DNA of 64,000 bases from Prochlorococcus sp. AG-347-J21 (GCA_003281455.1 QCBX01000002.1:62001-126000); one strand, 5' to 3'. Positions 39,671-50,226 are shown, counted from the stretch's first letter. The notes: generated from the letters alone by a model not told the origin. A program made the numbers and translations.

Positions 39671-40534
39671 TCAAGAGTCTCTTCCTCCTCTACTCCTCTT
39701 GGAAACGCGACGACGTCTTCGAACTACTAATTTATTACTTGGTTTGTTCTTTTTACGTGTCTTTAACCCAAGAGCTGGCTTACCCCATGGGGTAACAGGG
39801 CCTGCTCTACCAATTGGTGCTTTTCCCTCTCCTCCTCCATGTGGATGATCACATGGGTTCATTACACTTCCTCTTACTTGTGGCCTTCTTCCAAGCCATC
39901 TTCTTCTTCCTGCTTTACCTAGGCTAGTATTTCTTATTTCTGAATTACCAACTTCTCCAAGAGTTGCATAGCATTCTTTTCTAACAAGTCTTACCTCGGT
40001 AGATGGGAGTTTTAAAGCAACATAATCTCCCTCTTTTGCCATAACTTGTGCACTAGCTCCAGCTGATCTAACCATTTGTGCACCTCTTCCTGCATATAAC
40101 TCGACACAATGAACACTAGATCCTAATGGCATAACAGAAAGTGGCATTGCATTCCCATCTTCAATTGGAACACTTTCTCCTGATATAACATTTTGGCCAA
40201 CTTTCAATCCAGCTGGAGCAATAATGTATCTTTTCTCTCCATCTTCATAAAATAAGAGTGCAAGCCTCGCATTTCTATGAGGATCGTAATGGATAGCTGC
40301 AACTTTAGCATTAATATTTCTCTTATCTCTTCTAAAGTCGACCAATCTATATTGCCTTTTGTGACCACCTCCACGATGACGGCAAGTAATAACTCCACGA
40401 TTATTCCTACCTTTAACTCTATGTTTCGGTACAATTAGTGATCTCTCAGGTTTTGCACTTGTTATTTCACTAAAGTCAGTAACTACTCTCTGTCTAGTAC
40501 CAGGTGTATAAGGTTTAAATTTACGAATTGCCAT
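39671..40534 (-). CDS. rplB: 50S ribosomal protein L2
   Basis: L2 is needed for subunit association and peptidyl-transferase structure. The 287 residues include [20 protein letters not shown] and the catalytic-region signature [19 protein letters not shown], with the key His in HPHGGGEG. Length is normal for bacteria (about 275-287). It lies between rplW (12 nt) and rpsS. Confidence 0.98.
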   Translation of the reverse strand: MAIRKFKPYTPGTRQRVVTDFSEITSAKPERSLIVPKHRVKGRNNRGVITCRHRGGGHKRQYRLVDFRRDKRNINAKVAAIHYDPHRNARLALLFYEDGEKRYIIAPAGLKVGQNVISGESVPIEDGNAMPLSVMPLGSSVHCVELYAGRGAQMVRSAGASAQVMAKEGDYVALKLPSTEVRLVRKECYATLGEVGNSEIRNTSLGKAGRRRWLGRRPQVRGSVMNPCDHPHGGGEGKAPIGRAGPVTPWGKPALGLKTRKKNKPSNKLVVRRRRRVSKRSRGGRDS

Positions 40535-40546
40535 GATTAAAACTCC

Positions 40547-40849
40547 TTAAGATTCTGGAAAAAGTTGGATTTTGTCTCCTTCTGCAAGTCGTACAATCGC
40601 TTTCTTGACCTGAGAACGTTTACCGGAAAATTTCCCGACTCTTCTAGTTCTCCTAGGAGGATTCATAGTGTTAACTCCTATGACTTTAACACTAAACAAA
40701 GTTTCAATAGCTGCCTTTATTTGTGGCTTTGCTGCTCTATGATCTACCTCAAAAGTATATTGATTAAGATCTAGTGCGTTTGTAGCTTTCTCCGTAATAA
40801 CTGGCTTGCGTATTACATCAGCTAAACGAGAATCGAATAATTTACTCAT
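40547..40849 (-). CDS. rplW: 50S ribosomal protein L23
   Basis: L23 is at the tunnel exit and binds trigger factor and signal recognition particle. The 100 residues include [19 protein letters not shown] and the [25 protein letters not shown] basic loop, then [13 protein letters not shown]. It overlaps the rplD stop by 4 nt. Confidence 0.98.
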   Translation of the reverse strand: MSKLFDSRLADVIRKPVITEKATNALDLNQYTFEVDHRAAKPQIKAAIETLFSVKVIGVNTMNPPRRTRRVGKFSGKRSQVKKAIVRLAEGDKIQLFPES

Positions 40850-41478
40850 GATGCATAAACCTCCTGAATTTTATTTATTGCTGATTGACCTATTACCAAC
40901 TTATTCGCATTGAGAATATCAAATACATTTAATTGATCGGCTGCGATTAATTTTACCTTTTCTATATTATTAATGGATTTTTTTATTACATCGGAAGGAC
41001 TATCAAGAATAACTAAAACTTTTTCAGTTTTTTGTATGCCTATTCGAGCAAGGCCATTGATGATGTCGCTTGTTTTAGGTTGCTTTAGAGTAGAGCCAAA
41101 ATCTTCAACCGCCTTCATATCAGATACTCTGGACATTAGTGCTGTTCTGAGAGCTAATCTACGTTCCTTACGATTCATATCAAGATTGTAAGAACGTGGC
41201 TTAGGCCCAAAAATAATTCCACCCCCAGGTCTTAAAGGCGTTCTTATTGATCCTTGACGAGCTCTTCCTGTGCCTTTTTGTTTGTATGGCTTTCTACCAC
41301 CACCTCGTACTTCAGATCTTGTCAAAGTTGATGCAGTCCCCTGTCTTTTGTTTGCTAGTTGCCTAAGAACTGCTCTATGGATTAGGTCTGCCGAAGAAGT
41401 TTCCTTAGCAACGGCTAAATCAAGAGTGACTTTCCCTGATTTTTTACCATCCCACTTAAGAGTTTCCAGTGTTGTCAT
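40846..41478 (-). CDS. rplD: 50S ribosomal protein L4
   Basis: L4 reaches into the exit tunnel; in E. coli it represses the S10 operon. The 210 residues include [20 protein letters not shown], the tunnel-loop signature, and [15 protein letters not shown]. The start overlaps the rplC stop by 4 nt. Confidence 0.98.
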   Translation of the reverse strand: MTTLETLKWDGKKSGKVTLDLAVAKETSSADLIHRAVLRQLANKRQGTASTLTRSEVRGGGRKPYKQKGTGRARQGSIRTPLRPGGGIIFGPKPRSYNLDMNRKERRLALRTALMSRVSDMKAVEDFGSTLKQPKTSDIINGLARIGIQKTEKVLVILDSPSDVIKKSINNIEKVKLIAADQLNVFDILNANKLVIGQSAINKIQEVYAS

Positions 41479-42128
41479 GATTTTTCACCTCCTTTATTTC
41501 CTACAACATTGTTTGGCTTAATATTGACGATTGAGCCAGGCTTACCTGGGACAGAACCTTTTACGACAAGCAAATTTTTCTGGTCATCGATTTTTAGAAC
41601 CAACAAACCTTTGGTAGTTATCTGTTTCCCTCCATATCTACCTGCCATTCTTTTTCCAGGATAAATTCTGCCTGGAGTTGTACCTGCTCCTGTAGAACCT
41701 GGAGCTCTATGATTTTTTGAACCATGACTCATAGGGCCTCTACTAAATCCATGTCTTTTCTGGTAACCAGCAAAACCTCTACCCATAGATTTACCACTGA
41801 TATCAACTTTCTGGCCAACTTCAAAATTCTTCACAGTTATTTGATTTCCGATTTCATAAGATGAAGTTTCTTCAACCCTATATTCTTTTAAATGCTTTAA
41901 AAGGTCTTCACCTGATTTCAGTAAATGTCCCTTTTCAGGTTTACTAATATGCTTCTCTTTGGACAAGCCATAGCCTATTTGAACAGCTGTGTAACCATCC
42001 AAAGCGGTAGTTTTCAATTGTGTGACGCGGCATGGACCAGCCTCAATAAGAGTAACTGGTACTGCATTACCTTTGTCGTCAAAAAGTTGGGACATGCCCA
42101 ATTTCTTTCCTAAAATTCCTATAGACAT
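41475..42128 (-). CDS. rplC: 50S ribosomal protein L3
   Basis: L3 is an assembly initiator near the peptidyl-transferase centre. I take the ATG at 42128 (217 residues, [20 protein letters not shown]); a longer frame to 42164 adds unconserved residues. The signature [20 protein letters not shown] and [15 protein letters not shown] are present. It is the first gene of the superoperon: rpsJ (S10) is not upstream and is presumably linked to tuf beyond the left window edge, as in other cyanobacteria. Confidence 0.97.
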   Translation of the reverse strand: MSIGILGKKLGMSQLFDDKGNAVPVTLIEAGPCRVTQLKTTALDGYTAVQIGYGLSKEKHISKPEKGHLLKSGEDLLKHLKEYRVEETSSYEIGNQITVKNFEVGQKVDISGKSMGRGFAGYQKRHGFSRGPMSHGSKNHRAPGSTGAGTTPGRIYPGKRMAGRYGGKQITTKGLLVLKIDDQKNLLVVKGSVPGKPGSIVNIKPNNVVGNKGGEKS

Positions 42129-42408
42129 AAGACTAAAGTACGCTAGCTCGTAATGATTTTTCAATTATCTATAGCCTTACACAAAAAGCTGTAGTTAATG
42201 AAAAACAATTAAATAAGGTTGAGACTGATCTAAAAATTTAAATAGTTTCTCCAGGGAAAAACCCACCTATTCTTTTTTAACGAAACGCTAAAAAATGTGA
42301 AATTTTACAGAGGCTCAGCTAGCTTGCGAGCTTAAAAATTCACTGAATTACAATTGTACATCATCAAGTACCATAAAATAAAATAAAATATAATTAAAGG
42401 AAATTTTT

Positions 42409-42885
42409 ATGCCATTACTTCTCACAGGGAAAAAGTTTCATAAAGACTTAAAAACTAACAAATGTCTTGCAATTTTTGCTCCTCTTGAAGGTGGTTATGA
42501 AACTCGTCTTTTGAGAAGGATGAGGGCCAAGGGCTTTAAAACTTTTATAACCTCAGCAAGAGGGCTTGGAGATCCAGAAGTCTTCTTGCTCAAATTGCAT
42601 GGCGTTAGACCACCGCACCTTGGTCATCAAAGCGTAGGAAGAAATGGAGCACTCGGTGAAGTTCAACAAGTTATCCCACAAGCTTCTGAGCTATTTAATG
42701 AAAATGATAAAAATAAATTACTTTGGTTATTAGAAGGTCAAGTACTGTCTCAATCTGAATTAGAGAGCTTAATAGAGATTTGCACTAACGATAATAAACT
42801 AATGATAGTTGTTGAAATGGGGGGTTCAAGAAAACTTGAATGGAAGCCGTTAAGTAATTATATTTTAGATGAATTTGAAAGTTAA
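42409..42885 (+). CDS. ndhN: NAD(P)H-quinone oxidoreductase subunit N
   Basis: NdhN is a cyanobacteria- and plastid-specific stromal-side subunit of the NDH-1 complex, used in cyclic electron flow and respiration. The 158 residues begin [18 protein letters not shown] and include the conserved [17 protein letters not shown] and [21 protein letters not shown] segments. It diverges from rplC with 280 bp between. AAAGGAAA 8-10 nt before the ATG is a plausible ribosome-binding site. Confidence 0.95.
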   Translation: MPLLLTGKKFHKDLKTNKCLAIFAPLEGGYETRLLRRMRAKGFKTFITSARGLGDPEVFLLKLHGVRPPHLGHQSVGRNGALGEVQQVIPQASELFNENDKNKLLWLLEGQVLSQSELESLIEICTNDNKLMIVVEMGGSRKLEWKPLSNYILDEFES

Positions 42886-42890
42886 ATTGT

Positions 42891-43898
42891 TTGATTACAA
42901 CTAAGAATAAAAAAGATAAATGGATTAAATTAATTTGTGGTGCCAGTAATGAAGATATTGTTGCCATAGAAGATTTATGTGCAATTTATACTGCTGCTGG
43001 TGTCGACTACATAGATGTTGCCGCAGAAGAATCAATAGTCCACGCAGCAAAAAAAGGAATCGAGTGGGCAAAAAAAGTCTTTAAAAACTCACCTGGATTA
43101 ATGATAAGCATTAGTGATGGAAATGATATCCACTTTCGTAAAGCAAAATTTGATCCATTGAAATGTCCCCCTAATTGTCCAAGACCATGCGAAAAAGTAT
43201 GCCCCACCTTTGCAATTGATAATTCTGGGATCAAAAAGAGTAAATGTTATGGATGTGGAAGATGTTTGAATAGCTGTCCCCTAAATCTTATTAGTGAATA
43301 TGAATATAATTTGTCAAAAGATGATTTAGGATCAACACTTCAGAAAATAAAACCTAATGCAGTAGAAATTCATACAGAAATCAATCGCCTAGATTCTTTT
43401 GCAAAAGTTGTCAGTATCCTTAAAAGTTCTGGAATGAAATTAGACAAGATATCTGTCAGTTGTGGATTAAATCAATCTTTTAAACAATCACAAGAGCCCG
43501 AAGATCTTTTGAAAGCTCTTTGGGAAAGATATGAAATTCTTAAAAAACTTGATATTCCCCTTATTTGGCAGCTAGATGGAAGGCCAATGTCTGGAGATCT
43601 TGCTCCTTCAACAAGTAGAGATGCTGTTAAGTTGTTTGAAAAAATCGGTTCAGATCTTCCACCTGGATTAATTCAATTGGCAGGAGGAACAAATGAAAAA
43701 ACTCATGAATTTTTGAATTCAAACAATCTTCCAGACGGAATAGCATTTGGAAGTGCTGCAAGAAAAATTATGCAGCCCCTTATTGAATTTGCTCACGAAA
43801 ATAACAAAAAACTCTATGAATATCCTGAAAGAATGGCTTTAGCAATCAAAAAAGCTAAGCAATTTCTAGAGCCATGGAAATCGAGCTCATTCAAATAA
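42891..43898 (+). CDS. ldpA: light-dependent-period iron-sulfur protein LdpA
   Basis: LdpA carries iron-sulfur clusters and links the redox state of photosynthesis to the circadian clock in Synechococcus. The 335 residues contain a ferredoxin-like cysteine cluster, CPPNCPRPCEKVCP (about 82-95) and CYGCGRCLNSCP (about 117-128), then a barrel-like C-terminal domain. Start is TTG at 42891, 5 nt after the ndhN stop, so it is cotranscribed with ndhN. Prochlorococcus has a reduced clock, so the present role may be redox sensing (inference). Confidence 0.88.
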   Translation: MITTKNKKDKWIKLICGASNEDIVAIEDLCAIYTAAGVDYIDVAAEESIVHAAKKGIEWAKKVFKNSPGLMISISDGNDIHFRKAKFDPLKCPPNCPRPCEKVCPTFAIDNSGIKKSKCYGCGRCLNSCPLNLISEYEYNLSKDDLGSTLQKIKPNAVEIHTEINRLDSFAKVVSILKSSGMKLDKISVSCGLNQSFKQSQEPEDLLKALWERYEILKKLDIPLIWQLDGRPMSGDLAPSTSRDAVKLFEKIGSDLPPGLIQLAGGTNEKTHEFLNSNNLPDGIAFGSAARKIMQPLIEFAHENNKKLYEYPERMALAIKKAKQFLEPWKSSSFK

Positions 43899-43992
43899 TA
43901 TTTTTATTTTTCAAAACTAGCGCCATGTTTATAAAAACTTTGTATTTTTTGAATAGAAAAAAATCTTTTCATGTATTAAAATAAAAAATCAA

Positions 43993-44064
43993 TGGGCCGT
44001 CGCCAAGTGGTAAGGCATCGGGTTTTGGTCTCGACATTCCTAGGTTCGAATCCTAGCGGCCCAG
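43993..44064 (+). tRNA. tRNA-Gln (anticodon TTG)
   Basis: 72 nt. Acceptor strands TGGGCCG and CGGCCCA pair fully, with G as discriminator. The anticodon loop reads TTTTGGT, giving TTG. The T-loop GGTTCGAATCC is canonical, the D-loop is short and the 3' CCA is not encoded. It has no att-like duplicate in this window. It sits 16 bp before the HAD gene. Confidence 0.97.
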
Positions 44065-44080
44065 TTCTAATCTTCAATAG

Positions 44081-44857
44081 GTGCCTTCTCAAAAAATATT
44101 TCTATTTGATTTCGATGGAGTAATAGTCGATGGAATGCAAGAATATTGGCATAGCTCCTTGTTGGCCTGTGAGAGATATTTAAATTCACCCTGCATCTCT
44201 ATTGATCAAAAACTCTATCAAAGAGTACCAAATTCTTTCAAAGAAATTAGGCCTTGGGTTAAATATGGTTGGGAAATGATTCTAATTGTTCACGAAATTA
44301 TAAAAACAGAAAATCCATTAAAAAATGATAATAAAGATGATTTCATTAATAATTATCATGAAAATTGCCAGAGGATATTAAATGAAAATTCCTGGATTGC
44401 CGAAGATTTACAGAAAATGTTAGATCAGTCGCGCAAGTACCAAATTGATAAAGATTTTAGATCGTGGGTAAATTTACATAATCCTTTTTTTGAAATTATA
44501 AATATTATGAAAGAATTAAGGAAAAAAGAAATAAAAACTGGAGTTATAACAACTAAAGGTAAAATATTTGCAGAAAAAATTCTAAAACAATTAAATATTT
44601 TTCCAGAATTTATTTTTGGTTATGAATCCGGAACAAAAATCAAAATAGCTGAGAAGCTTACACAAACTTATGAAATTTTAGGCTTTATTGAAGATAGAAA
44701 AAAAACTCTAATAGATATTAAACAAAATCCAGAAACTTCTCACATTCCATGTTATCTAGCTGATTGGGGGTATTTGAAAACATCAGATAAATATACTTTA
44801 AGTAATGAAATCAAATTAATAAAATTAGGTAACCTTGAGGAATTAGTTGCAATTTAA
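44081..44857 (+). CDS. HAD-superfamily hydrolase
   Basis: The 258-residue protein has all HAD motifs: FLFDFDGVIVDG (Asp10, Asp12), TGVITTKGK (Thr), a lysine in SGTKIKIAEKL, and GFIEDRKKTLIDI (acidic metal site). A helical cap lies between motifs I and II (about 25-145). The substrate is unknown. Start is GTG at 44081. It lies between tRNA-Gln and recA; the recA LexA box is just past its stop, so it is probably outside the SOS transcript. Confidence 0.82.
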   Translation: MPSQKIFLFDFDGVIVDGMQEYWHSSLLACERYLNSPCISIDQKLYQRVPNSFKEIRPWVKYGWEMILIVHEIIKTENPLKNDNKDDFINNYHENCQRILNENSWIAEDLQKMLDQSRKYQIDKDFRSWVNLHNPFFEIINIMKELRKKEIKTGVITTKGKIFAEKILKQLNIFPEFIFGYESGTKIKIAEKLTQTYEILGFIEDRKKTLIDIKQNPETSHIPCYLADWGYLKTSDKYTLSNEIKLIKLGNLEELVAI

Positions 44858-44871
44858 AGATAATCAGCTAG

Positions 44872-44885
44872 AGTACAGATGTACT
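44872..44885 (+). promoter_or_regulatory. LexA (SOS) box of recA
   Basis: AGTACAGATGTACT, a complete inverted repeat that fits the cyanobacterial LexA consensus RGTACNNNDGTWCB. It lies 84 bp upstream of the recA ATG. A TATAGT at 44885-44890 overlaps its end and could be the -10 element, so LexA binding would block RNA polymerase. It predicts DNA-damage induction of recA. Confidence 0.85.
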
Positions 44886-44969
44886 ATAGTTTGTATTTAT
44901 GAAGTTTGGTTTAAATAAAAATTTCCAAATTTAGAATAATTACAAGAACTTTAACCGATAAATCAAACA

Positions 44970-46067
44970 ATGAGCCTTGAAGAAAAGAAAAAAACTGAAT
45001 CAAAAGAAAAAGACAAGGCATTAAGTCTCGTCTTAGGTCAAATAGAAAGAAATTTTGGACGAGGATCAATAATGAGACTTGGTGACGCCTCAAGAATGAA
45101 AGTAGAAACAATATCTACTGGAGCGCTCACCTTAGATTTAGCATTAGGAGGAGGCTATCCGAAAGGAAGAGTAGTAGAAGTTTACGGGCCAGAAAGTTCA
45201 GGAAAAACTACATTAACGCTTCACGCGATTGCAGAAGTCCAGAAGAATGGAGGAGTAGCTGCATTTGTAGATGCTGAGCATGCACTCGATCCAGTTTATG
45301 CAGCCTCCCTAGGAGTTGATGTTGAAAATTTGTTAGTTTCCCAACCAGATACTGGTGAAATGGCTCTGGAAATAGTTGACCAACTTATAAGATCAAGTGC
45401 AGTAGATCTTGTTGTTGTTGACTCGGTCGCAGCACTAACTCCAAGAGCCGAGATAGAAGGAGAAATGGGAGATCATGTAATTGGAAGCCAAGCAAGGCTA
45501 ATGAGCCAAGCAATGAGGAAAATAACAGGAAATATTGGCAAATCTGGATGTACGGTAATATTCCTGAATCAATTACGCCTAAAAATTGGCGTTACATACG
45601 GCAATCCAGAAACAACCACAGGAGGTAATGCATTAAAATTTTACGCTTCAGTGAGACTTGATATCAGAAGAATTCAAACTCTTAAAAGAGGTACTGAAGA
45701 ATATGGGATAAGAGCAAAAGTGAAAGTAGCAAAAAACAAAGTTGCACCACCATTTAGAATTGCAGAGTTTGATATTCTCTTCGGAAAAGGTATTAGTACA
45801 ACAGGATGTTTATTAGATTTAGCAGAAGAGACTAATATCATAATAAGGAGAGGTGCTTGGTATAGTTATGAAGGAGAAAATATTGGACAAGGAAGAGATA
45901 ATACAATTATTTGGCTTGATCAAAACTTAGAAATCAGGAATAAAGTAGAATCTATGGTTAAAGAGAAATTAACAGAAGGAACTGAAGTCAGTTCTAATTC
46001 AATGAAAGCATTAAATAGCAATCCTGCTAATACAATTGCTGTGAATGATATAAAAACAGTAGCTTAG
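44970..46067 (+). CDS. recA: recombinase RecA
   Basis: RecA forms filaments on single-stranded DNA for strand exchange, and in SOS organisms triggers LexA cleavage. The 365 residues include the Walker A region [16 protein letters not shown] (about 68-83), [15 protein letters not shown], the L2 loop region [21 protein letters not shown] and the C-terminal DNA-binding extension. Regulation by LexA is supported by the box at 44872. It ends 2 nt before the convergent DUF2839 gene. Confidence 0.98.
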   Translation: MSLEEKKKTESKEKDKALSLVLGQIERNFGRGSIMRLGDASRMKVETISTGALTLDLALGGGYPKGRVVEVYGPESSGKTTLTLHAIAEVQKNGGVAAFVDAEHALDPVYAASLGVDVENLLVSQPDTGEMALEIVDQLIRSSAVDLVVVDSVAALTPRAEIEGEMGDHVIGSQARLMSQAMRKITGNIGKSGCTVIFLNQLRLKIGVTYGNPETTTGGNALKFYASVRLDIRRIQTLKRGTEEYGIRAKVKVAKNKVAPPFRIAEFDILFGKGISTTGCLLDLAEETNIIIRRGAWYSYEGENIGQGRDNTIIWLDQNLEIRNKVESMVKEKLTEGTEVSSNSMKALNSNPANTIAVNDIKTVA

Positions 46068-46069
46068 AT

Positions 46070-46315
46070 TTATAAAGAATCAGCTAAAGTCCACCAACCA
46101 GCAGCAGGTCCTATAAATCTCACTACAACCCATAAGATAACTAACCCTCCGATTCCAAACCAACTGGCCTTAATACTTAATTTAATTAGGTTATCTTTCT
46201 GATCGATTGTAAAGGGTAGCCATTCAAATAGTCTTGGAGACTCATCAAATTTAGTTTTAGTATTATTGTTTTTTGGAGGTAAACCAAGTGTTTTACGTCT
46301 TTTTGCTTCACCCAT
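46070..46315 (-). CDS. DUF2839 family membrane protein
   Basis: A small cyanobacterial protein of 81 residues. It starts MGEAKRRKTLGLPP, the typical N-terminus of DUF2839 proteins, and has one C-terminal hydrophobic helix (WFGIGGLVILWVVVRFIGP). Function unknown. It lies 29 nt downstream of the helicase-like gene on the same strand. Confidence 0.82.
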   Translation of the reverse strand: MGEAKRRKTLGLPPKNNNTKTKFDESPRLFEWLPFTIDQKDNLIKLSIKASWFGIGGLVILWVVVRFIGPAAGWWTLADSL

Positions 46316-46344
46316 ATTTCTTTGGCTATTTACGAAATCATAAC

Positions 46345-47793
46345 CTAATCAAAAGGTAACATGTAGTTAATTTGTTTTGAAGGTTGAATGTTTTGCAAAA
46401 GTAATCTTCCCCAGTTTCTTTTATTTACTCTTCCATCAAGAATTATTAACTTACCTGAATTTCTTCTTAAAGGAGAAATAGATTTTTCAAGTTTTATTCT
46501 AGCTTGAGGAAGAAAGAGGTCTCTAAACCAATCTTGAGAAAGCTTATTTTTATGAGAGACTGTAATTTTATTAATAGGTTCTGACATATTCGGAATCGGA
46601 AGTAAAGGAATAATAATTTGTTCTGGAATTTGAATTAAATAAGAATTCATAATCCACCAGTCAAAACTAGAGCAAAGAATTTTATTCTTACCAGAGGGAA
46701 TCGTCTCTAGCAATACCCTCTTCCCATACTTAGAAGCTAATTCTGTGGCAAGGTTAGTTTTTAAATCAATATCATCAGACAAAACTAAAGTTAAACCCTT
46801 TCTAAAAAGTATTAACTTTTTGCATTTATCCAAGATTGAATTGGTAAAAAGAGAATTATTAGGAAGCAACTGTTTAGAGGGTAAATATAATGAAATCTTT
46901 TTCTCTTCAAAATTACTTTTAAAATTAATAACTAAGTCAATTTCTAAACTGTGCTTTTTAAAATACATTTGGAAAAAATTATCTTTTCTCAATGCTGATA
47001 AAAAAACAAATTTATTATTTGAAAAAAATTCCTTAATTTGAGAAAGTTCATCTATTGGCTGCAAATACAAATTCCAATCTAAATTTGTATCGTTTAATTT
47101 TACCCAGCAAGCCCAACCTTGAGATAATGCTTTGTTAACTCTTAAAAATTTATCAGAAAAAAAAGAATTATCATGAAAAAAGTTTGAAAAGAAACTAATT
47201 TCTTTTTCATCTAAATTAATATAACTACTTCCTAAGACCTTTCTCATGAAGAACTTTTTCTTCAACGAATCATATACTTTTATAAATTTTTGATTGATTA
47301 ATTCAAATTCTTTAAGATTTTTTGTCCAATCCTTTTTGAGTAAAGAAATTCTGAAATGATTTTTTAAATCCTGTTTTATATCTTCAATTCCAGAATAAAC
47401 TATTCGATGATTTCTAAGATTACGGGAATTGGGATCATTAAGTAAATCTTGGATAGTTATCAAGCGAATATGATGATTAGCAAAAAAAAGTTGATCATTT
47501 TTAAAAATAAAATCAAAACCTAAATTTTTTAATGAATCAATCTGAAATTGGCTTATAAATTTAATTTTTTCTTTAGATAAAATAAAAGTTGAATCCTCTT
47601 CCTTTAAAAATAGAGAAATCAAAATTGGAGTTAACCACTCATAGCTAGAGAAAATTTCTGAATTAATTAAATATGTAGAATCATTTTTAATACATTTGGA
47701 AATTATCCTCCCAAAAGAATATATGTGTTTCCAACTAACACTTTGATCGCTTAAAAATTTTTTCAAATATTGATGACTTAAAATTTCAAGCAT
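46345..47793 (-). CDS. DinG-like helicase C-terminal domain protein without Walker A
   Basis: In this 482-residue protein, the C-terminal about 130 residues resemble the helicase C2 domain of DinG/XPD-type ATP-dependent helicases: LASKYGKRVLLETI, a CSSFDWWI segment, a PLLPIPNMSEP stretch, LFLPQARIKLEKSISPLRR and KLIILDGRVNKRNWGR. The N-terminal 340 residues are low in recognisable motifs. I find no GxGKT/S Walker A and no DEAH box, so it may lack helicase activity. The gene is very AT-rich and Lys/Phe/Asn-heavy. Function unknown. Confidence 0.6.
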   Translation of the reverse strand: MLEILSHQYLKKFLSDQSVSWKHIYSFGRIISKCIKNDSTYLINSEIFSSYEWLTPILISLFLKEEDSTFILSKEKIKFISQFQIDSLKNLGFDFIFKNDQLFFANHHIRLITIQDLLNDPNSRNLRNHRIVYSGIEDIKQDLKNHFRISLLKKDWTKNLKEFELINQKFIKVYDSLKKKFFMRKVLGSSYINLDEKEISFFSNFFHDNSFFSDKFLRVNKALSQGWACWVKLNDTNLDWNLYLQPIDELSQIKEFFSNNKFVFLSALRKDNFFQMYFKKHSLEIDLVINFKSNFEEKKISLYLPSKQLLPNNSLFTNSILDKCKKLILFRKGLTLVLSDDIDLKTNLATELASKYGKRVLLETIPSGKNKILCSSFDWWIMNSYLIQIPEQIIIPLLPIPNMSEPINKITVSHKNKLSQDWFRDLFLPQARIKLEKSISPLRRNSGKLIILDGRVNKRNWGRLLLQNIQPSKQINYMLPFD

Positions 47794-47887
47794 TTATAAT
47801 TAATTTAATTTCAAATACATAAAAATTTATGAACCTAATATACAAAAAATTGGTATCAATATAAGAGGGCCTTGAATTAATCAATCT

Positions 47888-48727
47888 ATGAAAATTGGAA
47901 TAGTAGGATTAGGTTTAATTGGCGGTTCTTTAGGATTAAAACTCCAAAGTCTTGATCATACAATTTATGGAATAGCAAATAATGAATTGAATGAAAAAAA
48001 AGCTAAGGATAAAAAACTTGCAACTTTTGTTAGCTGTGACCTTAGCTTATTAAAAAATTGTGAGCTAATAATTTTGGCATTGCCTATCAAAGATTTGATC
48101 AGTCCGTCTCAACAATTAGTATCATCTATACCTCAGGAAACAATACTGACTGATGTAGGCTCTGTTAAAGAACCAATTGTAAATACATGGGAAAATTTAC
48201 ATCCTCTATTTATTGGATCTCATCCAATGGCAGGAACGGAAAAAAAAGGAGTTGATTCAGGCTTTGAAGGTCTTTTTGAAAATGCAAAATGGATTATTAC
48301 CCCAACACAAAATACTGATTTAAATGCAGTCAGAACTATTTCCAAGCTAATAAAATCTATGGATTGTGAAATTTGCCAAGCTTCGCCAAAAGAGCATGAT
48401 GAAGCTGTTTCTCTAATTTCTCATTTGCCTATATTTTTAGCTTCTGCCCTAATTGAAACTGCGCATACAAAAAATAATCAATCTTTATTAGATCTTACGC
48501 AAAAATTGGCTGCTACAGGATTTGCTGACACTTCGAGAGTTGGGGGCGGCAATGAACAACTAGGCTTAGATTTGGCTATTAATAATCAGATTAATGTTTT
48601 AAATTCCATAAATAATTTTAAAAAAAAGCTGAATATACTGGAATCTCTTATTAAAGAAAAAAATTGGGAGTTACTTTCTAACAAACTTGCTGAAGCGAAA
48701 GAAATCAGACAAAATTTTATAAACTAA
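47888..48727 (+). CDS. tyrA: prephenate/arogenate dehydrogenase
   Basis: Makes the tyrosine precursor by NAD(P)+-dependent oxidative decarboxylation. The 279 residues have the Rossmann motif [17 protein letters not shown] at the N-terminus, the ADH signature [14 protein letters not shown] (with the catalytic His) and [14 protein letters not shown]. Cyanobacterial TyrA usually uses arogenate and NADP. It overlaps the convergent crtD-like gene by 11 nt at the 3' end. Confidence 0.94.
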   Translation: MKIGIVGLGLIGGSLGLKLQSLDHTIYGIANNELNEKKAKDKKLATFVSCDLSLLKNCELIILALPIKDLISPSQQLVSSIPQETILTDVGSVKEPIVNTWENLHPLFIGSHPMAGTEKKGVDSGFEGLFENAKWIITPTQNTDLNAVRTISKLIKSMDCEICQASPKEHDEAVSLISHLPIFLASALIETAHTKNNQSLLDLTQKLAATGFADTSRVGGGNEQLGLDLAINNQINVLNSINNFKKKLNILESLIKEKNWELLSNKLAEAKEIRQNFIN

Positions 48728-50222
48728 AATTCTTTATACCTTTGGAAGCTAAAATTTGCCTTGAAACCATTAATGCAGACTGACTAACACCTGCAGTCCC
48801 CTCTCCTGGATAAATCGAATCTCCACATAGCCATAAACCTTCAAAAGGAGTCCTACTTGATAATCCAAATAAACCAAAAATATCAGGATTTTGACCAAGC
48901 CCGCCTACTATTCCATTAGGTCTATTTGTCCATTTTTCAAAACCCAATGGCGTTGCTAATTCCCTATGTAGCCAATTTTCAGGATCAATATCAAATTGAC
49001 TTTCCAATTCGAGCGATATTTTTCTCATGAAATCATTTTTCTTCTTTAAGTAAGTTTGTTTATCTAGATCAAACCAATCTTTAGTTTTGGTAAAGATACT
49101 AGCAATTAAAGTAATCTCACCTTTTGGTGCTCTTCCATCACCATCATCACTAATTGATACAAATAACGAACAAAATTCTTTCGAAACAAATTGATAATGA
49201 TTGGAAAATGTTTTTTTAATATGTTCTTTTTTTAATGCTGAATAAAAAACTACAGCTCCACTTGGATCAGGCAAATTATTAAGTCGATTTTTATAATTTT
49301 TTTTTCTTTCTAAAGAATCTTTCAAATGCTTGAGCAAAGATTGTGGAGGCGCGGTATAAATCACATCTTTTGCTTGGTAAAGAAAAGATTTTTTTTTCGA
49401 ATTAGCCGATACTTTCCAACACATATTTACGTTGTCAAAAGTTATAGATTTAACTTCTTGCCCAAAAATTAAATTAACTCCAGTTTTAATCAATGAACTT
49501 TCTAATGATTCACTTAAAGACTGCATAGATTTTTTAAGATGCCACAGACCATGTGGCTTTTGACACATCTGAAGAACAGTAGATCCGTATAATGCTGCGG
49601 TGTTATAAACGTCCTCTTGAGAATAAAGTTTTAGTTGAAGATTTAAGAATTTAATCAAGCGCTCATTCTTAGATAATCCACATATACGTAATAAATCAAA
49701 AATAGTAGATTTAAGTAAGATACCTGTGACAAGATTTGAAGGGACAAGTGCTTTAAGAAGTTGAGAAAAATCCCAAAAATTACTTATTGGTAATACAGGA
49801 TTATTATTAGCAAATATCCAATTACTTTCATGTATAAGGGTACAAAGTTTCCAAAATCTTTGACTCCCAGGAAACTGCATTTCTCGTTCAGCAATCCATT
49901 TACTTTTTTCATACCAAATAGTTATAGGATTACGACCATCATTTAAATCAACAATGCAAGCAGGGTCTAAAATTGTGGCTTCTGGGGTTGGAATATCTAA
50001 AAAATCAAAAATTCTAGAATGTATTCCTCCCATCTCTAAACCCGCAACTTGAGTTGCGCCAACATCAAAAATATAATTTTTTCTTTTAAAAGTACCTGCA
50101 CACCCTCCGGCTTGAGTATGAGATTCTATTAAAGTCACTGATAAGCCTTGTTTTGATAAAATCGCTGCAGAAGTTAGTCCTGCTATACCGGCGCCTACAA
50201 CAATAACTTCAGACTTTCTCAT
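48717..50222 (-). CDS. crtD: CrtD-like carotenoid desaturase / FAD oxidoreductase
   Basis: The 501-residue protein has the FAD-binding [37 protein letters not shown] and the C-terminal [26 protein letters not shown] segment shared by phytoene-desaturase relatives. The [21 protein letters not shown] region matches cyanobacterial CrtD (C-3',4' desaturase) rather than CrtH isomerase as I recall them. High-light Prochlorococcus is not known for myxoxanthophyll, so the substrate here is open. It starts 4 nt from the divergent fructosamine-kinase-like gene. Confidence 0.72.
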   Translation of the reverse strand: MRKSEVIVVGAGIAGLTSAAILSKQGLSVTLIESHTQAGGCAGTFKRKNYIFDVGATQVAGLEMGGIHSRIFDFLDIPTPEATILDPACIVDLNDGRNPITIWYEKSKWIAEREMQFPGSQRFWKLCTLIHESNWIFANNNPVLPISNFWDFSQLLKALVPSNLVTGILLKSTIFDLLRICGLSKNERLIKFLNLQLKLYSQEDVYNTAALYGSTVLQMCQKPHGLWHLKKSMQSLSESLESSLIKTGVNLIFGQEVKSITFDNVNMCWKVSANSKKKSFLYQAKDVIYTAPPQSLLKHLKDSLERKKNYKNRLNNLPDPSGAVVFYSALKKEHIKKTFSNHYQFVSKEFCSLFVSISDDGDGRAPKGEITLIASIFTKTKDWFDLDKQTYLKKKNDFMRKISLELESQFDIDPENWLHRELATPLGFEKWTNRPNGIVGGLGQNPDIFGLFGLSSRTPFEGLWLCGDSIYPGEGTAGVSQSALMVSRQILASKGIKNFSL

Positions 50223-50226
50223 TAAA

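Noticed and set aside
42165..42408. Possible r-protein leader structure upstream of rplC (GCTC...GAGC words near 42311-42331)
   Set aside because: Stems are only 4 bp and not clearly better than chance in this region.
43993..44064. tRNA-Gln as a second integration site
   Set aside because: No direct repeat of its 3' end was found within the neighbouring sequence.
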